DNA from: Candidatus Sulfopaludibacter sp. SbA3
GTDB taxonomy: Bacteria > Pseudomonadota > Alphaproteobacteria > Caulobacterales > Hyphomonadaceae
Direction: 5' to 3'
DNA: 53,401 nt
Assembly (NCBI GenBank): GCA_945913285.1
Contig: CAMEDD010000020.1
Location: 1 to 53,401, forward strand
Shown here: positions 1-8,233 of the stretch, piece after piece
Layout of the letters: each line of letters starts with the position of its first letter
How positions within the stretch are numbered: position 1 is the stretch's first letter
Position numbers and translations under genes: made by a program
Notes under the pieces: model-generated
What the model saw: only the letters and a program-made list of their open reading frames with translations
What the model was told of the DNA's origin: nothing
The model's database searches: none

Positions 1-136
1 CGCCGCCGTGGGCCGAGGCGCGCCCTGCCCGCGCGTCTTCGCGCATGCGCCAGAGGTGCCACGCGACCAGCGTGAGCAGCGCCACGAGCAGGCCGAGGCC
101 GCCCGTCAGGAAAGTATAAAACTGCGCTTCACTCAT
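1..136 (-). CDS. small membrane protein, C-terminus beyond window edge
   Basis: Partial gene read leftwards from an ATG at 136; the frame is open to the window edge, giving 45 codons. The product starts MSEAQFYTFLTGG and has one hydrophobic segment at about residues 8-28, ending in Trp-His-Leu-Trp-Arg, followed by a basic, Ala/Gly-rich stretch (RMREDARAGRASAHGG). This looks like a single-pass inner-membrane protein with a short periplasmic N-terminus. A purine-rich GGGGGA lies a few bases upstream of the start. It follows mtnP on the same strand after about 70 bp, so they may be co-transcribed. The family is not recognised and the true length is unknown. Confidence 0.5.
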   Translation of the reverse strand, partial: MSEAQFYTFLTGGLGLLVALLTLVAWHLWRMREDARAGRASAHGG

Positions 137-205
137 TCTGAGGTCCCCCCGCGGCACAGCCGGAGCAAGCAAGGTATGCGCCAATTCAATGACGGATCTT
201 ACATC

Positions 206-1084
206 TTAACTGCCGAGGGCCCGCCCTGCAATCACTCGCAGCTTATCAAGAAATTCAGGATCGCGGGCCTCCGGCGAGGTGATCAGCGCAAAATCGAGAC
301 AGGTTTCGATGCCTTGCGGCGAGAGCGTACGCGGCGTGCCATTCAGCCTGCCTGCCAGATCGACAATCGCGCGCCGGGCGAGTGCGCTGTTCTGCTGCAT
401 GATTTCAAGCACGTTGGTGACGGTCACCGCTTCGGTCTCGGCCCGCCAGCAGTCATAGTCGGTGACCATGGCGAGCGTGGCGTAGGGCAGCTCAGCCTCG
501 CGCGCGAGCTTGGCTTCCGGCATGTTCGTCATGCCGATCACGTCGCAGCCCCAGCTGCGGTAGAGCTTCGACTCGGCGAGCGAAGAGAATTGCGGCCCCT
601 CCATCGCCAGATACGTCCCGCCGCGGTGGACTTTGCCGCCAACCGCGGACACGGCGTCCGCGATCAGCCCCGAGAGGCGCTTGCACACAGGCTCTGCCAT
701 CGAGACATGCGCCACCATGCCGGCGCCGAAGAAGGTTTTCTCCCGCCCGGTGGTGCGGTCGATGAACTGGTCCACCGTCACGAATTCTCCCGGCGCATAT
801 TGTTCCTGCAGCGATCCGCATGCTGACACCGAGACGATGTCTGTGACACCCGCCGCTTTCAGCGCGGCGATGTTGGCGCGGTAGGGCACATCGGTCGGCG
901 TCAGCCAGTGACCCCGCCCGTGGCGCGGCAGGAAGACGAGGCCCACATCTGCGATGCGGCCCCGCACCAGCACATCGGACGGCGCGCCCCAGGCCGTCTC
1001 GACCCGCTCCTCGCGCCGGTCCTCAAGCCCATCTATGGCATAGAGCCCGGAGCCGCCGATGATGCCGAGTGTCCACTGGGTCAT
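206..1084 (-). CDS. mtnP: S-methyl-5'-thioadenosine phosphorylase
   Basis: Cytosolic enzyme of the methionine salvage pathway. It phosphorolyses 5'-methylthioadenosine (from polyamine and related SAM-using reactions) to adenine and 5-methylthioribose-1-phosphate. At 292 residues the length is normal for the PNP/MTAP family 2 fold. The N-terminal phosphate-binding IIGGSGLY, RHGRGH at about 54-59, the MEGPQFSS substrate-binding stretch, GMTNMPEAKLAREAELPYA and the TDYDCW motif with paired aspartates typical of adenosine-type substrates are all visible. The ATG at 1084 follows an AGGA Shine-Dalgarno sequence. The gene starts only about 12 bp beyond the terminator that ends petABC, so it needs its own promoter or read-through. 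Methylthioinosine phosphorylase is a less likely alternative. Confidence 0.95.
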   Translation of the reverse strand: MTQWTLGIIGGSGLYAIDGLEDRREERVETAWGAPSDVLVRGRIADVGLVFLPRHGRGHWLTPTDVPYRANIAALKAAGVTDIVSVSACGSLQEQYAPGEFVTVDQFIDRTTGREKTFFGAGMVAHVSMAEPVCKRLSGLIADAVSAVGGKVHRGGTYLAMEGPQFSSLAESKLYRSWGCDVIGMTNMPEAKLAREAELPYATLAMVTDYDCWRAETEAVTVTNVLEIMQQNSALARRAIVDLAGRLNGTPRTLSPQGIETCLDFALITSPEARDPEFLDKLRVIAGRALGS

Positions 1085-1095
1085 TTGCTAGTCCT

Positions 1096-1141
1096 AAAAA
1101 AAGAAAACCCCGCTCTTCGATGGTGCCAGGAGCGGGGTTGT
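1096..1141 (-). terminator. rho-independent terminator of the petABC operon
   Basis: Read on the minus strand: 10-bp GC-rich stem AACCCCGCTC/GAGCGGGGTT (arms 1130-1139 and 1106-1115) with a 14-nt loop, followed by TTTCTTTTTTT. It lies 25 bp after the petC stop codon. The T-tract runs into the mtnP leader. Confidence 0.9.
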
Positions 1142-1166
1142 CAAATCAATTGGAACCGGCGCGGGC

Positions 1167-2129
1167 CTAGTGTTCCACTTTCCGCCAGATCTGCTTGTAC
1201 GAGAACCAGAGCAGGACCGTCAGGATGCCCAGATAGATCATCGTGGCCATGCCGATCTCGTTGCGGGCTTTGAGTTTCGGATCGCCGGCCCAGGCCAGGA
1301 ACTGAGCAACGTCCTGCGCCATCTGGTCCACCGTCGCCGGCGTGCCGTCGGTATACTCGATGCGGCCATCGGTCAGCTGCGGACCCATCGCCAGGAAGCC
1401 GCCTGGCGGGGCATGGCGCGGGTCGCCGAGATAGTTCGGCTTCGTGTCACCGGCCATATACGGGTTGTAGTATTGGGCGGCCGGCTGGATCAGGTAGGCT
1501 GGACCGTGGTGCGGTTTGTATTCGCCAAGCTTTTCGAACTTCGCCATGTCGATGACGGTCTGGTAGACCGTCTCGCCTTTCTCTTCGATGATCCGGTCTT
1601 CGTAAGAGGCGAAATCCGGATAGCTGGTCAGCAGGCTGTACACATAGCTGGCGCCGCCAACGCGGGCCTTGGTGATCACGGACAGGTCAGGCGGCAAGGC
1701 GCCGCCATTCGCTGCGCGGGCAGCGGCGTCATTTGCGAATGGCGAACGGAAATTGTCTGCGGGCGTGGCCGGACGCAGTTCGAATTCCCCGGCATCGTTC
1801 GGTGTCGGGCTGACGATCTCGTTCTCGGCGGCAAGCGCCTTCACGTACGGATTGTCGTTCGGGTTCGGGTAGGCCGGATCGTAGAACGGGCCGCCTTTTT
1901 CGCCGAGGTTACGGTAGCTCAGGAGCTTCATCGAGTGACAGCTCGAGCAGACCTGCTTGTAGACGGCGTAGCCGCGCTGGACCGAGGCCATGTCGTACTG
2001 ACCGGTCGGGCCCTCGAAGGGCCAGCCGCCTTCGGGGGCGTGCGGATGCTTGGCGCCGCCTGCCGCTTGGGCCAGTCCGGCAAAGGCAAGACCAGCGACA
2101 GCGGCAGCGAGGATGCGGAATGTTTTCAT
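1167..2129 (-). CDS. petC: cytochrome c1 of the bc1 complex
   Basis: Haem-c subunit of ubiquinol:cytochrome c oxidoreductase (complex III). It passes electrons from the Rieske protein to soluble or membrane cytochrome c on the periplasmic side. The 320-residue product has a Sec signal peptide (MKTFRILAAAVAGLAFAGLA, cleavage near AQA-AGG), the haem attachment motif CSSCH at about 61-65, and a C-terminal anchor (about 295-312) ending in a basic tail, KQIWRKVEH. The frame opens upstream to an ATG at 2153 overlapping petB, but the ATG at 2129 is preferred because GAGGAG precedes it at good spacing and the signal peptide then begins properly. It is the last gene of petA-petB-petC. Confidence 0.95.
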   Translation of the reverse strand: MKTFRILAAAVAGLAFAGLAQAAGGAKHPHAPEGGWPFEGPTGQYDMASVQRGYAVYKQVCSSCHSMKLLSYRNLGEKGGPFYDPAYPNPNDNPYVKALAAENEIVSPTPNDAGEFELRPATPADNFRSPFANDAAARAANGGALPPDLSVITKARVGGASYVYSLLTSYPDFASYEDRIIEEKGETVYQTVIDMAKFEKLGEYKPHHGPAYLIQPAAQYYNPYMAGDTKPNYLGDPRHAPPGGFLAMGPQLTDGRIEYTDGTPATVDQMAQDVAQFLAWAGDPKLKARNEIGMATMIYLGILTVLLWFSYKQIWRKVEH

Positions 2130-2149
2130 CTTGTCTCTCCTCGCCTGGA

Positions 2150-3607
2150 TCATTCTGCCGGGACGGCCGAGCCGCCCTGGACCTTCTTGTGACGCAGCAC
2201 GGACTTGTGGATCGACTCCGGCAGTGGCTTCGTCTTCTCATTGAGACCGATGACGAACAGCATGGCGAAGTAGCCGAAATACATGATCGTCAGGAGCAGC
2301 GAGAGGTGGCGGAACTGGAAGGTTGGCGCCGGGACCGCTTCAAGCGACGGAGCCGAAGCCTTGGCTGGGCCTTCCATGAACGCTGTCGCCTGTTCGAAGG
2401 CTTCCGCGCCCGTGAAGGATTGCGTCGCAACACCCGTTGCCGAGTTGTAGCTGACGACGAGGCTCGCCTCGCCCTGCAGCGACGGGATCACCGCATCATC
2501 CGGGTTTGCCGCGCCGCACCAGCCGAGAAGAATGCAGACCGCCACGAAGCCGAGGAAGAACTGTCGCGCGACCGGGCGGTAGCGCATCGACTTGACCTTC
2601 GAAGTGTCGAGCCAGGGCACCACGAACAGGACCGCGATGGCCGCGAACATGAAGATCACGCCAAGCAGTTTCGCGTCGATCGGGCCGAGGTCGAACGTGA
2701 TGGCCCGCAGGATCGCGTAAAACGGCAGCATGTACCACTCGGGTACGATGTGCGCGGGCGTCACGAGCGGATTGGCTTCGATCGACTGGTCGGCGTGACC
2801 AAGCGCGTTGGGCGCATAGAACACGAAATAGGCAAACAGGATCAGGAACAGGCCGATCGCAAAGCCGTCTTTCACCGTGTAGTACGGGTGGAACGGCACG
2901 GTGTCCTTCTCGACGTCCTGCACTTCAACACCGGTGGGGTTGTTATTGCCCGGAACGTGCAGCGCCCAGATGTGCAGGATAACAACAGCCGCGATCATGA
3001 ACGGAAGAAGGTAGTGCAGCGAGAAGAAGCGCTGGAGCGTCTGGTTGCCGATCGACGGGCCGCCGAGAATCCAGGTCTGGAGGCTTTCGCCGACCAGCGG
3101 GATTGCGCCGAACAGGCCGGTGATCACGTTTGCGCCGTGATAGGACATCTGGCCCCAGGGCAGCATGTAACCGAGGAACGCCGTTGCAATCATCAGCAGG
3201 AAGATGACGCAGCCAAGGATCCACAGCACTTCGCGCGGGGCCTTGTACGAGCCGTAATAGAGGCCTCGGAACATGTGGATGTAGACGGCGAAGAAGAACA
3301 TCGAGGCGCCGTTGGCGTGGATGTTGCGCAGGAGCCAGCCGAACGGCACGTCGCGCATGATGCGCTCCACCGAAGCGAAGGCGCCGTCGACGCTCGCTTC
3401 GTAGTGCATTGCGAGGATCACGCCGGTGACGATCTGGACCGCGAGGCAGATCGCCAGGATGCCCCCGAATACGTACCAGTAGTTCAGGTTCTTCGGGGTC
3501 GGGAAATTAATGGCCGTATCGTTCGCGAAGCGAATGATCGGCAGGCGCTTGTCGAGCCAGCGTTCGAAGGCCGAATTCGGCGTGTAGGAGGATTCATGTC
3601 CGCTCAT
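2150..3607 (-). CDS. petB: cytochrome b of the bc1 complex
   Basis: Membrane core of complex III, holding both b haems and the quinol oxidation (Qo) and quinone reduction (Qi) sites. It is 485 residues, somewhat longer than the roughly 430 typical of alphaproteobacterial cytochrome b, with an extended loop near residues 380-420. Visible are the N-terminal [10 protein letters not shown] stretch, helix-B histidines in [11 protein letters not shown] and [11 protein letters not shown], the [14 protein letters not shown] Qo loop, the second histidine pair in FSLHYLLPF and ILHIWALH, and the conserved PEWY motif ([16 protein letters not shown]). The start is 14 bp after the petA stop. Confidence 0.96.
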   Translation of the reverse strand: MSGHESSYTPNSAFERWLDKRLPIIRFANDTAINFPTPKNLNYWYVFGGILAICLAVQIVTGVILAMHYEASVDGAFASVERIMRDVPFGWLLRNIHANGASMFFFAVYIHMFRGLYYGSYKAPREVLWILGCVIFLLMIATAFLGYMLPWGQMSYHGANVITGLFGAIPLVGESLQTWILGGPSIGNQTLQRFFSLHYLLPFMIAAVVILHIWALHVPGNNNPTGVEVQDVEKDTVPFHPYYTVKDGFAIGLFLILFAYFVFYAPNALGHADQSIEANPLVTPAHIVPEWYMLPFYAILRAITFDLGPIDAKLLGVIFMFAAIAVLFVVPWLDTSKVKSMRYRPVARQFFLGFVAVCILLGWCGAANPDDAVIPSLQGEASLVVSYNSATGVATQSFTGAEAFEQATAFMEGPAKASAPSLEAVPAPTFQFRHLSLLLTIMYFGYFAMLFVIGLNEKTKPLPESIHKSVLRHKKVQGGSAVPAE

Positions 3608-3621
3608 TTAAAGGTGCCTTC

Positions 3622-4194
3622 TCAGAGGGAGATGTTGACGACTGAGTCAGAGACCCATGCATATTCGGGAACGGGAAGGTTTTTCGGTGCGGGCCCCTTA
3701 CGGATGCGACCCGAGGTATCATAGTGCGATCCGTGGCAAGGGCAGTACCAGCCCCCGAATTCGCCGGTGTTACCTTGAGACGGTCCGACGGGCACGCAGC
3801 CGAGGTGGGTGCAGGAACCGGAGGTCACGAGGATCGCGCGGTTGAGCGTGCCGTCTGCCTTCGGGCGCAGGCGCTCGTCATCGGTCTGCGGATCGGTGAG
3901 GGTTGCGACGTTCACGGCTTCGGCAGACGCGATTTCAGCTTCGGTGCGGTGGCGGATAAAGAAAGGCTTTCCGCCGATCAGCACGCGGATTTCGCCGCCC
4001 AGCGCCACCTTCGAGACATCGACGTCCAGCGAAGAGGCGGCCTTCGTATCAGCGGCCGGGTTCCACTGATCGACCGCAGCCCAGGCAAACATGCCGGCCC
4101 CGCCCAGCGCCACGGCGCCAGTTGCAATATGAATGAAGTTGCGCCGGTCGTCGTCGACCGTCTCGGTTGTCGGATGGGTGGTCTCAGCGGTCAC
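3622..4194 (-). CDS. petA: Rieske iron-sulfur subunit of the bc1 complex
   Basis: Carries the 2Fe-2S cluster that takes the first electron from ubiquinol at the Qo site. The N-terminus contains a twin-arginine signal/anchor (DRRNFI followed by a hydrophobic helix), so the folded protein is exported by Tat and stays membrane-anchored. Cluster ligands are in CTHLGC and CPCHGSHYD, both intact. The frame opens at a TTG (4224), but the GTG at 4194 is preferred: a GGAG lies about 8 bp upstream and the Tat motif then sits close to the N-terminus. This gives 190 residues, normal for the family. It is the first gene of petABC and divergent from hemF across about 215 bp. Confidence 0.94.
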   Translation of the reverse strand: MTAETTHPTTETVDDDRRNFIHIATGAVALGGAGMFAWAAVDQWNPAADTKAASSLDVDVSKVALGGEIRVLIGGKPFFIRHRTEAEIASAEAVNVATLTDPQTDDERLRPKADGTLNRAILVTSGSCTHLGCVPVGPSQGNTGEFGGWYCPCHGSHYDTSGRIRKGPAPKNLPVPEYAWVSDSVVNISL

Positions 4195-4409
4195 GCGTGG
4201 CTCCGTTGCCTGATATCTAACCAATAGCTCTTGTCTTTACTTGAGGTGTCGTCCCGGCACATTGCGGCAAGTGGGCGCGGGCGCGGCCATTCGGCACACA
4301 GTCCCGCCTCCCCGTTACCCTGCCTTTAGCGCAAGCGCGTTAGCCTGCCTTGGAGAATGTGACAACAGGCCTCTTGCGAGACCGGCGCCCGGCGGTCCAG
4401 TGTCTGTTG

Positions 4410-5306
4410 ATGGCTACGAAGACACGACCCAACCCGCTCAACGAACACAAAGCGCGCGCCAGCGCGTGGTTCAAGGCCTTGCAACAGGATATCTGCGCCC
4501 GTTTCGAGGCGCTTGAGGACGCGGCGACGCCCCCGCTTTACCGAGGGGCCGCGGGCCGGTTCGAGTTGACCGAATGGTCACGCGGTGATGGCACCGAAGA
4601 CCTCGGCGGTGGCCGCATGGGGCTGATGCGCGGACGGGTGTTCGAGAAGGTGGGCGTGCATTTCTCGCAGGTGCACGGCACATTCTCCGAAGCCTTCGCG
4701 GCGCAGATCCCCGGGGCCGACAAATCCGACGGCAAGTTCTGGGCGAGCGGCGTGTCGCTGATCGCGCATCCGGCCAATCCGCGCGTGCCGGCGGCGCACA
4801 TGAATACACGGATGCTCGTGACGAGCGAAGTCTGGTTCGGAGGCGGCGGCGACCTCAATCCCCTGCTCGGCTACCAGCGGAGCCAGGACTACCCGGACAC
4901 GGTCGATTTTCACGCCGCCATGAAGGCAGCCTGCGACACCCATGAGGGGGTCGATTACCCGCACCTGAAAGACTATTGCGACACCTATTTCCACCTGCCG
5001 CATCGCAACGAGCCGCGCGGCACGGGCGGGATTTTCTATGACCGCTTCAATTCCGGCGACTGGGAGAAGGATTTCGCCTTCACCCAGGAAGTTGGCGGCC
5101 AGTTTGCGAGCATCTATCCGAGCCTCGTGGCGCGCCGGATGAACGAGCCGTGGAGCGAATCCGAACGCGAGCAGCAGCTGATCCAGCGCGGCCGGTATGT
5201 CGAATATAACCTGCTTTATGACCGGGGAACGACCTTCGGCCTGAAGACCGGGGGCAATGTGGAGAGCATACTTTCCAGCATGCCGCCGGTGGTCAAATGG
5301 CCCTGA
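4410..5306 (+). CDS. hemF: oxygen-dependent coproporphyrinogen III oxidase
   Basis: Aerobic haem biosynthesis. It oxidatively decarboxylates two propionates of coproporphyrinogen III to give protoporphyrinogen IX, without a metal cofactor. The 298-residue product shows the family blocks [19 protein letters not shown], the active-site stretch [35 protein letters not shown] and [18 protein letters not shown]. It ends right after SMPPVVKWP, without the extra C-terminal tail of about 28 residues present in E. coli HemF. An in-frame ATG also exists at 4350. The ATG at 4410 gives an N-terminus [17 protein letters not shown] closer to the usual length. No strong Shine-Dalgarno sequence discriminates the two. 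It is transcribed away from petABC and the haem product feeds those cytochromes. Confidence 0.95.
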   Translation: MATKTRPNPLNEHKARASAWFKALQQDICARFEALEDAATPPLYRGAAGRFELTEWSRGDGTEDLGGGRMGLMRGRVFEKVGVHFSQVHGTFSEAFAAQIPGADKSDGKFWASGVSLIAHPANPRVPAAHMNTRMLVTSEVWFGGGGDLNPLLGYQRSQDYPDTVDFHAAMKAACDTHEGVDYPHLKDYCDTYFHLPHRNEPRGTGGIFYDRFNSGDWEKDFAFTQEVGGQFASIYPSLVARRMNEPWSESEREQQLIQRGRYVEYNLLYDRGTTFGLKTGGNVESILSSMPPVVKWP

Positions 5307-5354
5307 AAATCCGTCCATAAACCGTCCAAGCCCCGGCATGGAGAGTCCCGAGGT

Positions 5355-5746
5355 TCAGCGTGCCCTTGGAGACGCGTTTTCCCGAAGCCACGAAGCGTCG
5401 TTCCGTTCATCCCATTCCCCTCCTGCGAGCAGGAGAACGCAAGCGATGACGTCGTCATCCGCGGGGTCGAGCGACCAGCCATTTGCGTTGAGGAAAAGTT
5501 CCGAGAGGACAAAGCCCGTCCGCATGTTGCCATCGATGAAGGGGTGGTTCTTGAGGTTCCCAGCCGCATAGAGGGCGGCGAGGTCGAAAATGTCCTCGAC
5601 GCCATAGGCAAAAGCATTCAGCGGACGCGCCAGCGCGATTTCCAACAAACCAGGATCCCGCATGCCCGGCGCGCCGCCATGCTCGGCGATCTGATCCTCG
5701 TGAACTTCGCAAACGAGCCACTCGGGGAGCCAGTTCGGCCGCGTCG
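5355..5746 (-). pseudogene. Doc/Fic-family toxin, probably inactivated
   Basis: The homologous frame runs from a Thr codon (ACG, 5746-5744) through TRPNWLPEW, a Doc-like VHEDQIAEHGGAPGMRDPG, and LARPLNAFAYG to the Fic-type core HPFIDGNMRTGF, ending at 5355. Canonical Doc is HxFxDANKRT (here the expected Lys is Met). Doc toxins phosphorylate EF-Tu. The expected ATG start reads ACG because of the base at 5746; the first in-frame ATG (5663) would omit about 28 conserved N-terminal residues. It lies directly behind an AbrB-type antitoxin reading frame. I infer a decayed toxin; use of a rare ACG start cannot be excluded. Confidence 0.65.
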
Positions 5747-5926
5747 TTGGGCGAGGACTTTGAGCGCCTTGCGTCGCCGCTTCATGACGTTGGCCGCCAT
5801 TTCGCGCAGCTTCTCGGCCTGTTCATCGCTGACCGAAATCATGCTGCCATGCGCTGTGCGGGCGAAAGAAAGGGTGTCATCTTCAGCCGCGCCAAGCATT
5901 TCCAGTACTTCTTTCGGCAGCACCAC
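5618..5926 (-). CDS. AbrB/MazE-type antitoxin, reading through into the toxin
   Basis: Antitoxin partner of the Doc-like toxin. The frame carries the swapped-hairpin AbrB signature: KIRKIGNSLSVVLPKEVLEMLG, then a helical basic tail ending RRRKALKVLAQ. Homologous residues extend upstream of the GTG at 5926 to about 5968, but no ATG is present; the codon where ATG is expected reads AGG (5968-5966), and a CTG lies at 5959. The expected TGA stop after VLAQ reads CGA (5746-5744), so the frame continues for 42 more codons into the toxin gene in another frame, to 5618. A GTGTT-AA-AACAC inverted repeat at 5990-6001, about 20 bp upstream, could be its operator. Probably a degenerate module. Confidence 0.55.
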   Translation of the reverse strand: MVLPKEVLEMLGAAEDDTLSFARTAHGSMISVSDEQAEKLREMAANVMKRRRKALKVLAQRRGRTGSPSGSFAKFTRIRSPSMAARRACGILVCWKSRWRVR

Positions 5927-6126
5927 ACTGAGGGAATTGCCGATCTTGCGGATTTTCAGGCGGGTCCTGGCGGGCTGCTGTAACTAGGCGTGTTAAAACA
6001 CAAAATGAGATGCGTCGGCAGGTATCGGCGCGAACCGCAGTCTGAAAGGCGTTCACCTTCAGTGAGCTCGGTGTGTCTGGACGCTCGCGCCTTTGAGCGA
6101 AGGCTTGAAGGGCGTATCATCGGCAA

Positions 6127-6624
6127 ATGGCGGTTTCGACGCGAACCTTCGACTGGGCCGGCGCGGCGCTGATCACGGCGGCGACGCTGGGCGCCCTGCT
6201 GGCCGGCGGCCAGCTCAGCCCCGGCAGCGAGGACGTCTGGTATGCCCGCCTGCGCAAGGCGCCGCTCAATCCGCCGGACCTCGCCTTCGCGTTCGTCTGG
6301 CCTGCCCTGTTCGCCCTGATGCTGGCCGGGGCGCTGATGGTTCTGAAGGACGCGCGCAGCTTCAAGCGCGCGAGCGCCGCGATGGGCCTCTATTTCACCA
6401 TGCTGGCGGCAAACGTCGTCTGGAGCCTGTTCTTCTTCGGCTTCCGCGAGCCGGCGATTGCACTGGGCGTGCTGATCGCCCTCTGGCTGCTGATTGCGGC
6501 GATGATGCAGCGGTTCGCCGACCACTCACCGCCGGCGGCGCTGTTGCAGGTGCCTTATCTGCTCTGGGTCAGCTTCGCGGCCTACCTGAATTTCTATGTC
6601 GTGGCCTTCAATCCGGGAACTTGA
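6127..6624 (+). CDS. tspO: TspO/MBR family tryptophan-rich sensory protein
   Basis: A five-helix membrane protein of the translocator protein/benzodiazepine receptor family. Bacterial members bind porphyrins and haem intermediates and influence tetrapyrrole levels and stress responses. At 165 residues it has normal length. Characteristic stretches are WYARLRKAPLNPPDLAF followed by VWPALFALMLAGA, then NVVWSLFFFGFREP, and the final PYLLWVSFAAYLNFYV with a terminal Asn. The haem-biosynthesis gene hemF lies 0.8 kb upstream on the same strand, which fits a porphyrin link, but the toxin-antitoxin remnant lies between them. The 3' end overlaps the convergent cca gene by 17 bp. The Shine-Dalgarno sequence is weak. 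Confidence 0.9.
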   Translation: MAVSTRTFDWAGAALITAATLGALLAGGQLSPGSEDVWYARLRKAPLNPPDLAFAFVWPALFALMLAGALMVLKDARSFKRASAAMGLYFTMLAANVVWSLFFFGFREPAIALGVLIALWLLIAAMMQRFADHSPPAALLQVPYLLWVSFAAYLNFYVVAFNPGT

Positions 6625-7822
6625 GCCGGGCGACGAGTGCGCTCCGGGTCAAGGTGAAGCCAGACGCAACCCAGTCTTCTTCAAGAGTAGCCAGCCGGGC
6701 GCCGACCTTGGGGCCTGCGAGCCCTGCGGCGAGCGCATCATGGCCGCCCAGCGGAAATTTCGGCCGCAACCATTGCGCGGCGCGCGCTGCGAGCGCTGCA
6801 AGATCACCGGGGGCGCCGGACGCCGCTTCGATGACAGCTCGGTCCAGCACGGCCGGTGGGCTGAAACGGTAGAAGGCCTTGGCGATCGCGGCCTCGCCTG
6901 CGTCCAGAACGTGCGGCAGCGCCGGATCGGACCAGCCCGCCAGCCGCGCTCCTTCCTCGTTCGAGACACGCAGGCGCATCGACGCGGCGGCTGTCTCGGT
7001 GCGGCGGCGTGACAGAAGCGCCATCAAGCGGCGCATGGGATCTGCTTCGAGTCCCGCAGACGCTTCGGCCATCACGAGGCCCGGCAGAAGTGAGGCGCTG
7101 GCGCCGGGCAGCGCGGCCTCCAGCACGCCCGCATCTTCCATCGCGGCCATGGCCGAGGCCGGATCGGGGGCGGCGAGCGTGCGTTTCAGTTCTTTCCAGA
7201 TCCGTTCGGCGGCAATCTTCGCGAGCCCCTCTCGCTGGCGGGCGCAGGCCGCCTGCCCTTCGGAATCAATGCCTGCGCCATACCAGGCATTGAACCGGTA
7301 GAAACGCAGGATGCGGAGATAATCCTCGCGCAGACGCTGGTCGCCATCGCCAATAAAGATGACGCGGCCCGCCACCGCGTCATCAACCGATTCGGGGATC
7401 ACTTCATGAAGCTCGCCATTCGCTCCAACATAAATGGCGTTGAGGCGGAAATCGCGGCGGGCCGCGTCCTCGGTCCAGTCTTCGGCGAAGGCAACCACCG
7501 CGCGTCGGCCATCGGTTTCGACATCCCGGCGCAGGGTGGTGATCTCGAAGGGCCGGCTGTCCTGAATCGCGGTGATCGTGCCATGCTCAACACCTGTCGG
7601 GATGGCGCGGATGCCGGCGGCTTCGAGCGCGGCGATGACCTCAGGCGGGGTCAGCTGTGTGGCGATGTCCACATCGTCCGCCAGCTGTCCGCGCAGTGTG
7701 TTGCGCACGCAGCCGCCGACAAAACGCGATCCGCCGGGGCGGGCCGCCTCGAGCGCGCCGATCACCGCGCGCGTTGCAGGCGCGGTCAGCCATGCAGCCT
7801 TGAGGCGATCAGGTCGGGGCAT
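6608..7822 (-). CDS. cca: CCA tRNA nucleotidyltransferase / poly(A) polymerase family
   Basis: Adds or repairs the 3'-terminal CCA of tRNAs using CTP and ATP, without a template; some bacterial members act as poly(A) polymerases. The class II head domain is seen as RFVGGCVRNTLRG followed by the metal-binding DVDIAT, then FEITTLRRD with the EDWTEDAARRDFRLNAIYV motif that defines the family, and LRILRFYRFNAWYG in the neck. The C-terminal body is alpha-helical. Length is 404 residues from the ATG at 7822; the frame also opens at 7873, but that extension is Arg-rich and lies within the DUF6111 gene. It is the last gene of the DUF1285-NUDIX-DUF6111-cca cluster, overlapping DUF6111 by 14 bp. Confidence 0.93.
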   Translation of the reverse strand: MPRPDRLKAAWLTAPATRAVIGALEAARPGGSRFVGGCVRNTLRGQLADDVDIATQLTPPEVIAALEAAGIRAIPTGVEHGTITAIQDSRPFEITTLRRDVETDGRRAVVAFAEDWTEDAARRDFRLNAIYVGANGELHEVIPESVDDAVAGRVIFIGDGDQRLREDYLRILRFYRFNAWYGAGIDSEGQAACARQREGLAKIAAERIWKELKRTLAAPDPASAMAAMEDAGVLEAALPGASASLLPGLVMAEASAGLEADPMRRLMALLSRRRTETAAASMRLRVSNEEGARLAGWSDPALPHVLDAGEAAIAKAFYRFSPPAVLDRAVIEAASGAPGDLAALAARAAQWLRPKFPLGGHDALAAGLAGPKVGARLATLEEDWVASGFTLTRSALVARLKFPD

Positions 7823-8150
7823 CGGCCGGCGCCGCCTCATCCGGGGTCGCGCGCGGACGCGGCGCGCCGACATCCTGCGGCCGGTGCTCGCAAGGATAGC
7901 TGCGAGCCGGGATTAAGACGTCGTTCTCGACCCGCTCCGGTTCGATGCACATGCCGCGGTCGCGCGGCTCGAGGGCAATCATCACGAACCAGGCGATCGT
8001 CGCGAGCGTCAACCCGATCGCGAACAGCAGTTGCACAGGCCACTTGCGCTGGCCGGCATCGGCCGCCGACTGGGTGGCCAGCAGGTAGAGGCCGAACACA
8101 AGGAAGGGCAGCGAAAAGATGAAGAGTTCGAAGAGCAGGCGTCCGGCCAC
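7809..8150 (-). CDS. DUF6111 family membrane protein
   Basis: A 113-residue protein of unknown function with two predicted transmembrane helices (about 5-27 and 41-62) and a hydrophilic, Pro-rich C-terminal tail containing CIEPERVENDVLIPARSYP. This composition and the position between a NUDIX hydrolase and cca match the alphaproteobacterial DUF6111 family. The tail has two Cys and is Asp/Pro/Ala-rich at the end. It overlaps the start of cca by 14 bp, which suggests translational coupling. Nothing in the sequence indicates an enzymatic role. Confidence 0.75.
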   Translation of the reverse strand: MAGRLLFELFIFSLPFLVFGLYLLATQSAADAGQRKWPVQLLFAIGLTLATIAWFVMIALEPRDRGMCIEPERVENDVLIPARSYPCEHRPQDVGAPRPRATPDEAAPADAPT

Positions 8151-8233
8151 GGCGGCGCGTTCCTTTTGTGATCACGTCTGCGCCTACATAGGCGGACACG
8201 GCCGTTTGAGGAACCCTCCACGGCTTTACAGGT

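Noticed and set aside
2120-3724. 534-codon plus-strand frame over petB
   Set aside because: Antisense to cytochrome b; no domain seen.
5304-5354. Apparent C-terminal truncation of HemF relative to E. coli
   Set aside because: The product ends with SMPPVVKWP and a clean stop. As I recall, the short C-terminus is the usual form in alphaproteobacteria, so I do not call it broken; an alignment would settle it.
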